The notes under the pieces were generated by a model. It worked only from the letters and a program-made list of their open reading frames with translations, ran no database searches and was not told the origin of the DNA. DNA of 64,000 nucleotides, from assembly GCA_037178675.1 (NCBI GenBank), contig JAYMGJ010000340.1:1-64000 (forward strand), written 5' to 3'. A program made the position numbers and the translations under genes. Below, one piece after another: positions 22,864 to 32,942 of the stretch. The stretch is from Scleroderma bovista (Eukaryota; Basidiomycota; Agaricomycetes; Boletales; Sclerodermataceae). The first letter of the stretch is position 1; every line of letters starts with the position of its first letter.

Positions 22864-24677
22864 ATGGTGTTCAACTTCGACGCTTCAGACCCGCTCGCAG
22901 TCGTCACCGCCCCCCCACCCAACGAGACCCCAGGGGAAAGGGCCGCACGAGAAGAGCGGGAAGCAGAGGCCCGGAGGATCAGCGACCAAATCGATGAAGA
23001 GCTCCGTGCGGAGAAGGCTACCGTCCGGAAGCACGATGAGATGGTCAAGATACTCCTCCTCGGCCAGAGCGAAAGCGGCAAGTGTCGCACCTGCCTCCCC
23101 CCCTTCCCATTCCACTGACCGTGGCACGTTCTCGTGGACAGGCAAGTCGACGACACTGAAGAGTTCGTCTCGGCATCTGTGACTTGTCCCCCGTCTCGCT
23201 AACCAGACATGTCCTCCCCCGCCAGACTTTCTCATACAATTTGCCCGGGACAAGTGGACACGAGAACAAGCGTCATGGCGCTCTGCCATCCAGCTTAACG
23301 TCGTGCGCTCCGTCAACGCCATCGTGGACGCCATGGAGCGCTCCATCGCATCCGCCGACCCCCAAACGTCCTTCACCTCCAGGCACCAAGTGCTCTTATT
23401 CCGGCTTAGCCCACTGCGCAGGGTCGAAGACGACCTCAAGCACATGTTGGGCACCAGAGATAGTTCCGATATTAGCGCATCATCACCGTTGTCTGCCCGC
23501 ACATCAAGCGAATTTTTCGTCTGCTCATGGGAATGGCGAGCGTTCCTGCAGGGTTCGTCACGAGATGGCCACCATCATCCTTCACAGGCTACACGCGAAG
23601 GCGGCGCCAGCCATGATAATGCCACCGAGGTCATCGCACAATGTGTGGACGACATCCAAGAACTGTGGGAAGATGAGATAGTGCAGCGGATGGTCCAACG
23701 CCGCGAGATAGCTTTGGAGGACTCGGCAGGCTTGTGCGCTTATTCCATCGTCGCGATTTCTCTTACGGCTCATGGTTTTTTAGCTTCTTGGATGCCTCCA
23801 ATCGGATTGCATCTCGTGAATATCACCCAACGGACGATGACATATTACGTACCAGGCTCCGCACGCTCGGTGTGCAAGAACACGAACTAACCATCGATGA
23901 CGGTAGGACTTGAGCACTACTGATCGTCCCCATTGACGCGAATCTCCCCCTTCAAGATGGTAAGACGCAGACATGGAAGATTTACGACGTTGGAGGATCA
24001 CGAACTCAGGCAAGCGTCTCCTTGCGTTACGTCACCGTGTATCCTCACCTGCCACAGCGACGAGCATGGGTACCCTACTTCGAGCAGGTCACCGCAATAA
24101 TATTCTTGGCCCCTGTATCTTGCTTCGACGAACGACTTTCAGAAGACCCACGCGTCAACCGCCTAGAAGACTCGTTTATTCTTTGGAGGGCGATATGTTC
24201 TTCACAGCTCTTGACGTCCACCACGCTTGTCATCTTCCTCAACAAGAAAGACTTGCTCGACAAAAAAATCGCAGCTGGCATCCAGGTCAAGACATATCTT
24301 CCTTCTTACGGCGACAAACCAAATGAAACAAATGCCGTTGTGAAATGTATCTTTCCGCATTGCGATGGGCTTGCATAGAAACTGACCGGAGCCACCAGAC
24401 CTCGCTACAAAGTTCAAAGAAACCGCCATCAACCATTCGCCAAAACCTCGGACATGCCATGTCTATGCAACGTCAGTTGTCGTAAGTCCATCTTTAATGT
24501 CGGCTCGTGCGGCATGCGATGACCCAACAATGATTGGTCAGGATAAACGCACGACAGCGCAAACGTTGGTATCTGGTAAGTTCTAATGGTGCACTTCTGT
24601 CTCGCTCATTTTTCATACATTTATCAGTACGGTCCGGAATAATGAAGGAACTTCTCAAAAAAGCAGTCCTACTGTGA
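22864..24677 (+). CDS. Non-canonical G-protein alpha subunit
   Basis: Heterotrimeric G-alpha-like GTPase of 456 aa. Exons: 22864-23077, 23142-23162, 23226-23733, 23784-23902, 23957-24009, 24058-24346, 24399-24481, 24542-24575, 24628-24677. P-loop GQSESGKST (about 66-74), a helical domain with an insertion of roughly 90 residues (about 117-205, Ser/His-rich), switch I LRTRLRTLGVQEHE, switch II DVGGSRTQRRAW, NKKD (about 366) and a C-terminal helix SGIMKELLKKAVLL. Differences from canonical G-alpha: the catalytic Gln of DVGGQ is Ser, the MGxxxS myristoylation start is absent (MVFNFDAS), TCAT is degenerate (YATSVV), and the C-terminus lacks the CxxX cysteine. It belongs to the divergent basidiomycete G-alpha expansion rather than to Gpa1-3. 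Introns 1 and 5 are GC-AG. Confidence 0.9.
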
Positions 24678-24868
24678 GAGCATACTGTTGTATCAACAGA
24701 ACATTGTATTACAGACTCCAACTCGTAGACGTTTAAGCAGCAAATTATCACTTCAATACAGTTACGAAGTTTATCTATGTGCGAACTCGCATACATAATA
24801 CATCCCCCTGTTTCCGTTGACTTCTGACCCTGCATACTCATTACACGACGACCCTCACCGGGTGACCA

Positions 24869-26780
24869 CTAAAGCTGTGTCCAACCTTCACCAGCCGGCC
24901 ACTTGAGGTTATCAGCAAGAAACTCTGGACGTGCCCTTCCACGATGCACACGGCTGTCCCACTGGCCCGGCTCATCGTTGGTCACAGGGTCTGGATACGG
25001 ATCCTGGTCCACATCCGTGGCGGTCGCCCACCGGGTATCTTCCATCAAACCTTCCTCCCCTTCGTCGCGCCACTTTGCACCGGGTCCAATATGCGAGTGG
25101 CTGACGTATCCACGCCTACTGAGACCTGCCTCTGCTTTATACCTAACCGCATTGAGCCTCGGTTGGGCTTTCAGCTGGAGATCAGATATCGTCTTCTGGA
25201 TATGAGACATTGGTGATGAGTCTTCTCGATGGCGCGTGAGAGAGACGTGCTGTGAGAGGGATGCATTGCGCGAGTGTGGAGGGGGCGATGATGGAGAGGT
25301 ATCGGTCACGTTCGAGGTTGTTGTCAGTTGCACGCTCTCTGGCCGCTTCCTCCGAGGAGGGGGGAGGGGCCGCGGATCTGCATAATGCATTGACCTTGAG
25401 CGGAACACACGGGACGACGGGGAAGACTGCGGAGAGTCGGTTGTGTCGGTAGAAGGCCGGCGATCAGGATGCAGCGGCGGGGCAGGGATCACGCCGGGCG
25501 TAGAAGAAGGCTCTCTGCTGGGTAGTGGAGGGGGTACAGTTGACGAGGAAGAGCGTGGTGGCCTCAGGGAAGCACTTGCGACTCGATCAAGGGAAGGTAG
25601 CGAGCTCGATGTCGATGAACTCGTACTGCTTGGCGGCCGACGGCGCAGAGGCACAGGCGCCCCATTATTATCTGTGCCTGGCGCTTCGCAACCTCGTTTT
25701 GAAGGACTGAGGCTTCGTGTTCTTGATGACGTCGATTTCAGAACCTGCAGGACACGCTCTCGTTCTAGCTGCTCCTCAGCACGCTTCATGGTCTTGCCGT
25801 GTTTGCTAGCCTCTAGGGACTGTCGCATGAGGAGACTCGTAACATGATTAGGTTTGCTTGGCACGAGCGGCGGGCTACACGGAGCCGTTGGTGCCGGAGT
25901 AGCCTCGGATGGGCGCTGCAGCGATGCCGAGATGGTAGGTTTCCGAGGAGGTAGCGGCGGAATCTTCCCGCTCTTGGTCGCAACGTTCTTCTCACGAGAT
26001 TTTTCCGGCGAATCTGGGTCCTCGAATTTATCACGCATCAGGAACGGATTGTGACTAATTTTTTGACCACCATGACGAGGTCCCATCATCGTTGAGCCAT
26101 CTGAATCAGCACATGGCGAGTTCTGCGGTATTGGCGTAGTGTATTCGGTCGATCGTCGGACGAAGGGGTTGGTCTCTGGAGGCGAGGCATTGCATGTGGG
26201 TCCCCTGGAGCGATTTGGGTGACTCGGCGGTGCTTTGACCAAATGCTTTGGGGGGGATGTCAACGTTGGTGCACCACTAGACTTTATGTCCTCGGGGAGA
26301 GCTGCAGCACTTTGCGGTGAGATAAAGACATGGAGATAGTGCCGCATGGTGCAAACGGCGAAACACAATCATTACTTACCCTGGATAAATGCAAGGGATC
26401 GGTCAATCCCTTTTCCAGACTGAGCGTGGATAACAAGGCGGTGGGCTGCAAAGAACTGTCCACCTGTGAGTGTGTCCGCAGGCAGCAGGTTTGGAAAGAA
26501 AAACTTCAGGATCTGGTGGGGTGGTATCAGAGTAAATGACAAAGGGAAACACGCTGACGAGACGAACATCGTCGATATCTGACGCTGGAAGGTCCTGGTA
26601 TCTTCCCCTCAACCACGCCCGTGCCTCGCGTACGCCTACCGTCATAGTTTCATAGTGTGCATCATCATGGGCGACGGTGGGGTCCTTGTCGCTGGTGACA
26701 CAGAGATCGTGGAGCGCCGACGTGTACAGAGCATATTCGAAATCGTTTAGAGCAGACGCATGCAGCGTTAAAGGACGCAT
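24869..26780 (-). CDS. Proline/serine-rich protein with conserved N-terminal domain
   Basis: 592 aa from exons 26780-26568, 26512-26380 and 26301-24869. The N-terminal 115 residues are structured: LNDFEYALYTSALHDLC, then LPASDIDDILKFFFPNLLP, LTGGQFFAAHRLVIHAQSG and RSLAFIQ. The last part resembles the second half of an EH/EF-hand-like fold, but I cannot confirm this. The rest is low complexity: many proline runs (IPPLPPRKP, TVPPPLPSRE, PLPPPRRKRP), two NPF tripeptides (TNPFVRR, SHNPFLM) that would bind EH domains, an amphipathic segment MKRAEEQLERERVLQVLK and a tail with Trp residues. Polyproline and NPF motifs suggest an endocytic or actin adaptor (inference). It is convergent with the G-alpha gene and divergent from the next gene (161 bp between starts). 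Confidence 0.75.
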
Positions 26781-26941
26781 TGAGAGCCCGGACCACTTTG
26801 GAATGTTTCCTTCAGCCTCTTGTTGGGAATTTGTCGGCCCCCCAATGCGAAGGCGCTTATACTAACTGGCACGTGTCCACATTCAACGGTAGTACGTCCA
26901 TTCGACATGTTCGCAACTTACTACGTATTTTTGCAGGCTTC

Positions 26942-27559
26942 ATGATGTCAGAACACGAGCAAAACCATTTTGCCACAGCGGAGGACTTCCCTCCGCCGTA
27001 CTCAGACCCATCTAGCTCATCACCAAAGTGGGAGCCACAGTTCGAAGACCTAACAGCCACAGCACTCAAGAAATTCGACGAGATTGAGCGTAGCCCGCTC
27101 GATCCACCTCCAGAATGCTTCTCCATTCCTTCTCCACTCCGTATCAGATCACACGATTTTCCCTCCTTCAGGATTCCAAGTCTGTCTGACAGACTGATTG
27201 ACGGCTTTGCCGTACTTTATCCTCATAACGTGTTGGAGAATCATGGCATCACTCGGGAGGACTGGGTGAGATTTTTGGAAGACTTGACCATCGCTGCCCG
27301 TCTGTCGGCACTGGGGCTCAGTGCAGTAGGATCACGCGTCCCAGCCAAGCCATTCCCCACCCTTGGTCCATTCATCTTGTGGCTCCCCGGATCTGTTTAT
27401 GACGCCACCTTCCAGAGGAGCCCATTAGAAGAAGTTAAAGCCCTGGTTGCTGTCTGGAATGAGAGTGCATTTGAAAGGCGGAAGCTCAGAGTGACTGTTC
27501 AAGTTAGGGTGGAAAAGGGTAAGAAAGCGGGCTATGACCTTGTGGTCGAGTCGCTGTAG
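26942..27559 (+). CDS. Uncharacterised conserved-looking protein
   Basis: Not recognised. Intronless frame of 205 aa if translation starts at the ATG-ATG pair at 26942 (MMSEHEQNHF). The frame stays open upstream to 26780, but that part overlaps the divergent promoter. The N-terminus has a PPPYS motif of WW-ligand type, then a Pro-rich patch (PLDPPPECFSIPSP). The C-terminal 130 residues look globular: DFPSFRIPSLSDRLIDGFAV, LENHGITREDWVRFLEDLTI, FILWLPGSVYDATFQRSPL and a strand-rich end LRVTVQVRVEKGKKAGYDLV. There is no signal peptide or membrane segment. It is divergent from the proline-rich gene, sharing about 160 bp of promoter. Confidence 0.65.
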   Translation: MMSEHEQNHFATAEDFPPPYSDPSSSSPKWEPQFEDLTATALKKFDEIERSPLDPPPECFSIPSPLRIRSHDFPSFRIPSLSDRLIDGFAVLYPHNVLENHGITREDWVRFLEDLTIAARLSALGLSAVGSRVPAKPFPTLGPFILWLPGSVYDATFQRSPLEEVKALVAVWNESAFERRKLRVTVQVRVEKGKKAGYDLVVESL

Positions 27560-28111
27560 CTGTTCTAGTTTGTCTTGTCACATGTACGATTGCCTTAGCT
27601 GCTGTATGTAACATCCCACCCAACAAGTGGCCTCGGAATCCTGGAAATGGGAATCAAAAAATGATTGGCTCTGATGGGCAATTTTAGCAGGTTTGGACCA
27701 CATGCACGCCTTGTAGAGGGTCGCGTAGGTACCTACCACGAAAGCCAGCAGTGATGCGTTTTCGGCCCGTATATTGTCCATGCGGTGCGTCAGAGAACAA
27801 ACTACCTAGGAACGGGACAAGACTAAGCTTACCGCAGACGGTCTCTCACAAGCTCCTGCAGTGAACCGTTTGAAAGCTCGCTGGGGGTGACAAACCAAAT
27901 ACTTTGGTCCATTCCTGTAGTAGAGACGGTGACCCACCGTGATAGATCAAGGGAGCTATTGCGTACATGTCCGGGGCGTGGGTTAGAATTAATCACTGAT
28001 ACAGTTACTATGTGATACAAGCTAGTAGATGCGCGCAATGAGGTATCCAACCTGTCATTTTTCGTCGTCTCTAGGGTCCCCACGAGAATTCGATGAACTA
28101 CTAGCTTGATG
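27560..28111. other. 3' flanks between two convergent genes
   Basis: About 550 bp without a supported gene. If the NF-YB gene has a further 3' exon it would lie in the first part (near 28060), but no convincing extension was found. Confidence 0.4.
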
Positions 28112-28598
28112 CTAGAACACGATATTGAGACCACTGAACAAATAAGCACGAAGCCGAACACGCACCTGTCGCAACTTTGCAAGGTGAATTTTGAGCGTCT
28201 CTGCGTAGTTTTCAAATCCGAGCGTGACCATGGCATATAAAATATCTTCGCCGCCGATGGTCTTGCGTTTCTCCATCTGACACTTTTCCGCCGCCTCCGA
28301 AGTGATGAAGCTAATGAACTCTGAGACGCATTCCTGGACACACTCCTTTGCATCTTTGGCAATTTTGGCTGTGGGCGGTACGGATTGCTTCATGATACGC
28401 GAAACATTCGCTATCTAAGAAGCAATATGAGCGATCAGCGGACGTCGGAAATGTATGAGCAAGCGTGTACTGGAAGAAAACGATCCTGTTCTCTGTACTC
28501 TCCAACTTCCTGTTCAGTGATAGGTGCGGGTTCATGTGCTTCTTGGGCGTTTGTGAGACGACACCGGACCCATCGTCTTGAGAAGCAATGTCCGACAT
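28112..28598 (-). CDS. HAP3: NF-YB / HAP3 subunit of the CCAAT-binding complex
   Basis: Histone-fold subunit of the CCAAT-binding transcription factor. Exon 1 is 28598 to about 28560 ([12 protein letters not shown]), exon 2 is 28509-28471 ([13 protein letters not shown]) and exon 3 starts at 28414 ([14 protein letters not shown]). The core matches NF-YB throughout: [73 protein letters not shown] and [10 protein letters not shown]. Two ends are uncertain. The donor of intron 1 could be 28559 or 28562, both weak. After LRQ (28166) there is a GTGCGT donor, so the protein may either read on for 17 residues to the stop at 28112 or splice to a short exon near 28078. Either way the protein is short (about 110-125 aa). 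Confidence 0.88.
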
Positions 28599-29017
28599 TG
28601 AGTTCGTCGGAGGCGCTCAGAGATGGCTAGACTAGTCAGGGTTGAAGCGACGCAGCTAGCACAATGAACGTGGGTTGTGAAAGAGAGATCAAGAAACTTC
28701 TTCCAAGTTGTTCCGACAGAGTGAGAACATAATAGATATGAACCCTAACCCCAGGAATGGGTCATGGGAGATGGAAAGGAGCACAATAGATTGGTTCCGA
28801 GAGTATACAGTACATGTGATAGACCATAGTTCACTTTGGAGACGGGACACCTCCGGACCGAGGTGCGGAATAATAACCCACAGCCACGAAAGTATCAACG
28901 ACACAAAGTTTCTTGATCTATTTTCTTGTCACATACTAGAATAACCAGACTCATCTCTAGATTCAGCCCGTTACAAAGTCTCACCCCTACAGTGCAAAAA
29001 TTGATCGACGTGCAGCT
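28599..29017. other. Intergenic stretch, nothing recognised
   Basis: About 420 bp between the NF-YB start and the 3' end of the RBR gene. Only short frames. Confidence 0.4.
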
Positions 29018-31389
29018 TCAATAGCCAACACGTCTGACCACCCTGTGTTGGTGGCGACCAGATTTGACTTGAGAGCTGCAGTGGCGCTCGAAGTGATCCT
29101 CCCGTGAGAAGAAGCGCCCGCAGCAAGCAAATACAGAGTGGTGTCGCACATGTTCAAGATGATAGACGAGGTCCGCGAGCGAGTTGGCGCGGGTCTCACA
29201 GTAACCACACACGAGACCACGCATCATTCGCGTCGTGAACGCGTGACCGCCACTCACACCTCCTGCGGAATTGTGGACAGGTGGGTCGGAAAGAAGATGA
29301 AATAAGCAAAATTTCTTACTAGGATTTCTCAGCCACTCCAGGTCGTTGGGCTCCTCCCCTGCGATTGGCGCGGCCTGTAGGCGGTATGGAGGGGGAGGCT
29401 CCAGCGCTTGCACTGGCACTGGGTGGCGCAACTGCTGCTGCCTCCCCCGCTCCGCAACCCGCGCCCTCTCGCGTTCCTCAAGGAGCATGTTCTCATCCCA
29501 AAGGTCGCACGATGGCTGGCGTGTGCACTTACTCGCCAAGCGATCCCAAAGTGCTGTGAAATAAGGGGAAGTAATTGCGGGACGGACAAGAGAGCGAAGA
29601 AAGTCGCTCACAACCGCACTTGTAACAGAAATGAGTGCCGCAGCGACAAGCGACATGATTGCAGCCGAATGTAAGTTCCACAAGTCTCTGCATAATGATG
29701 AGCACCAGAGTAGGAACTTGGATGTTTTCACACACAGAACAGGTGGGGCAGCGTCTCCAGTTCTGCGCCTGACAGACCATTTCAGCAAAATGATGGACAC
29801 ACGATATAGACATCCAACCTTTGCCATTATGAGGACAGACTGGTCATCCGGAGAACGTTCGTCCTCAGGAAGAGCCTGGTCACACATACACACACACACA
29901 TAATCAAGATACAGTGATCATCTCCCCAGCCGACATACCTGGAATTCTTCACATGTCAAGTCTGGCCAGGTTGAGTATAGATAGTCTAAGAAACTCGCAG
30001 ATGATCCGTACCATGATGCCAGGTAACTTTGCATGGTACACACATTAGCTCTTGACATACGGGACAGATTGCCATAGGCTCGTTGGGATCCTCGTGAATC
30101 TGCACGAGAGCCGAGCATCGTACATTAGGACAATAATGCCTCTCTATTGAATCCAACAATTTCTGGGAGTGCTAGGTATCCAGGACATCATCAACTTTTG
30201 CAACAAAGGATAGGTCGCTCTCACCCAAAGTAGCATATCCTTTTCATTAAGGATACGTTCCGCAATATCATCCGAAATTCCTCCAGGCCACGTATCCTCA
30301 GGACATTCAGGACATCTAATCGGGAAGACCATCGCATCAATGATTCCACTGTAATCACCATCAGGTGCAATTTTACTCCGGATATATTGCACGAGACATG
30401 GCTGGCAGTAGCTGTGCTCTTCGGGACAAGGGAGGCGGAGACCAAAAATTAGATGACTGGAAGTCATGGCTGTCTGGGATGCAGAAATGGGAGAGTAAGT
30501 CACTCGGAATGCCTCAAAACATATCCCACAAGGAGGATAAGGGTTAGGCTCGAGAGATGTCAGAAGATCTTCGTTCGCATCCATGTCCGATGGTGCTAGT
30601 CGAAAGTTAGCTATGCCTGATTCCCGAAGTTTGGGACCCACATTGAATCTCGTCCTCAAAGTCCACCGCCTTTCCTGTACAAAGGTAATGTAATGATGTG
30701 TTCATGGACATGGACAGACTTTGCAGTATCGCGACTGACCTTTTCCTTTACCTCCAAAAGTCCCGATAGCTGCAGGCTGAGCTGTTTCCTTCCCTTTAGT
30801 ATTAGGATCTCCGGCCTAGCAGGAAGGCAGACCCATCAACCAACCCACAGCGACTGATGGAATACTTACAAGGATTTTATCGATTGCTTCGCGCCCTAAA
30901 AGGCTGACCAGCCGCAATCATGCAAGATAGAAACACATGTGACACAACTTACCTTTCAACGTCCATGACAGTATCAACGTCTATTGTTCCATCATCATTC
31001 GCGGCTTGAAGCCTTCTTGCGAACTCGGAATCAAGGGCAATTTTATTCTCCTCTGCAGCGATTTTCTGTGCAAGCTGCCGCCCCGCAATGAATGCTGCCT
31101 CTTGCGAGAGCTGGAGAGTTTCTGCCACAGCGTGGTCACTGATTGACTGTGCCCCGGAAAGGAACATCTCCTTAGCAATTTTCGCATCGTCGCAATCTTG
31201 TGGGGTGGTGCTTTTATTCCTGGTAAACTTGGGCATTTTACCACTCCTAAAGGCTGAAATCATTAGCACACTTTCGAGCTGGATTTTCTCGGCCTGTTCA
31301 GCATCCTTTAGGTACTGAAGGTCCTCCTCGATGAGTCGTGCTATAAGGATTTCGCTGCTCAGGTCGCCATTCGTTCTTGAAGTCGTCAT
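29018..31389 (-). CDS. RBR-type E3 ubiquitin ligase with C-terminal zinc fingers
   Basis: 599 aa, 12 exons: 31389-30953, 30903-30870, 30815-30740, 30674-30642, 30595-30225, 30171-30012, 29985-29939, 29875-29819, 29768-29736, 29687-29615, 29553-29320, 29262-29018. An N-terminal helical region (residues 1-150) is followed by RING1 (CGICFEAF near 215, LPCPEEHSYCQPC, IRCPECPEDTW), an IBR (YCPNVRCSALVQIHEDP, AICPVCQELMCVPCK) and RING2 (CPTCSRLVELTFGCNH, CRCGTHFCYKCG, about 411-440). The Cys of FGCNH is the thioester-forming residue of RBR ligases. A basic/Glu-rich linker (LLEERERARVAERG) and a C2H2-like pair (LVCGYCETRANSLADLVYHL, CCGRFFSREDHFERHC) close the protein. Many RBR proteins lack such a tail. 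Intron 8 uses an unusual GTTGGA donor. Confidence 0.92.
29881..29902. repeat. CA microsatellite in an intron of the RBR gene
   Basis: A short (CA)n run interrupted by ATA lies in intron 7 (29876-29938) of the RBR gene, just upstream (on the gene strand) of the acceptor. Confidence 0.7.
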
Positions 31390-31566
31390 TGTCGTTGGCT
31401 ATCCTGGTGTGAGGTGAAGTCTTTGCAAAGCAAGGGAACTCCGCACGATCACGCACTCGGCAATATCCCATTTACCAATTCATTGAGTAAGGGAAAGCCC
31501 TAAGAAACAGAACAGGATAATGATGGAGTTTCCTGCAAGGTTACCACTTCGAAGCCAATAACCCAA

Positions 31567-31979
31567 ATGGCGTATGCTAGGGACAGACTTGTACATGTGA
31601 CGGAATTCCACCCTCCTGGAAATTCAGCTGCACTATGTGGAAGAATCTCGATCGATGCTTATGCTCAAGGTCGCCGACCCGTATTCAGAAGATGGATCCG
31701 TTTCCAAGGTATGTACATGCGCTTGAAGGAGTGTCATTACTCGTGAGCATACATCATGCAGTGATTGGAGATTCCAGTAGCATCACTAACTCGTAGCCCG
31801 TTCTCTTCGACTTACTCTCATAGCTCAAGCCGTGCATGATATTAGAACTCAGGCAGACCATGCAAGTGTTCTCCCGGGACAATCTTTTGACATCGTCTCA
31901 AACTGTGAGTTTCATACTGTGCATGTCTCCATTTGACCTTCAATAAGTCCTCAATCGATCTAGAAAACTTTCGCCGTGA
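31567..31979 (+). CDS. Doubtful small gene, about 93 aa
   Basis: Not recognised. A three-exon model (31567-31708, 31797-31904, 31948-31979) keeps one frame over two introns with acceptable GTATGT and GTGAGT donors: MAYARDRLVHVTEFHPPGNS, then a basic patch (RRPVFRRWIRF), RSLRLTLIAQAVHDIRTQAD and VLPGQSFDIVSN. The internal codons look protein-like, but the protein is short, ends abruptly and matches nothing I know. It is divergent from the RBR gene (178 bp between starts). Exon 3 and the stop are the least certain parts. Confidence 0.35.
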
Positions 31980-32942
31980 GTTCATCTCCACGACCTGCTC
32001 CCGCTGCCGCGGACCATCACATCGTTGGGGGCGCAATACAGACGAGCCCTAACGTATACCTTTCTCCTTCCGTCTTTTGACATCATCTATTTCCTGCCTG
32101 TTGCACTTTCCCAGGTGTGCCCCTGTTCGGAGCTGTCAGTTGCTCGACCTTGATACTGGCATGTCCTCTCTAACATTGAAAGTAGCGGTAATTCACAGAA
32201 AATCAGGAATATAAATGCTGCGAATGAATCCTGGCCCTTCAGGATGACATGGTCAACTACGCTGCAAGGATGCCTTGGGTTACTCCATTAAAGACAAATT
32301 TGAAGATGTGAACCCTAGCTTTCATTGTAAACGAAGTTGGGCTATTTGTCGGGGTGCTTTCGACGAGCAATGTAGTATATTCTGCCAGCATCGCCCCCTT
32401 TACTTACTATGTAGAAGGAGGGGATGCTTTTGTTTCAGCCCACACATTTCGGAAATTAATCTCAGAAGTACTGGAGTCGCATGATATCCCTTATTTCCGT
32501 CCAATATTGTCATGTCCCTTCTTTTATTTGGTTGTTCATTTTGCACTGTCCGCCTCAATCTATGCTGGAGCCCGACTTCCGTGCTGAATTCACTGTACAC
32601 CACCCTCCTCGGGATGCCGTCTTTTGCTTGATCCTCGGTCTTTTTTCTTGTCACAATTCCGTGCATGGCCTAGATTAGGGTACGATCCTGTCCCGTCTTA
32701 CATTTCGTGAATGAATGACAAGGCTCCCCAACAACTCCCCAAAGAAGCTTCTCCGAGTGGACAGCTATCTATATCACGGTGTGTCATCTAATGTGCTAAC
32801 TTCAGCCTCTGACCGGAAAAATGTTTAAGAGATAGAATGTTTACACTACGATACTTTCACAATGAATTGTGGAAGATGTACGTTACACAAGCGAAGCTAA
32901 TTTGCCTCAGCTTCCTCTCCAAAGGCGCATGTCCTCACTTGT
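31980..32942. other. Intergenic stretch, nothing recognised
   Basis: About 960 bp between the small doubtful gene and the 3' end of CFT1. Only short reading frames on both strands. Confidence 0.45.

Noticed and set aside
30450..30595. A 30-nt candidate intron (GTGACT...CCCAG) in the RBR gene between FEAF-R and TAMTSS
   Set aside because: Too short to splice, and the retained sequence VTYSPISASQ matches the pattern I know from this RBR family.
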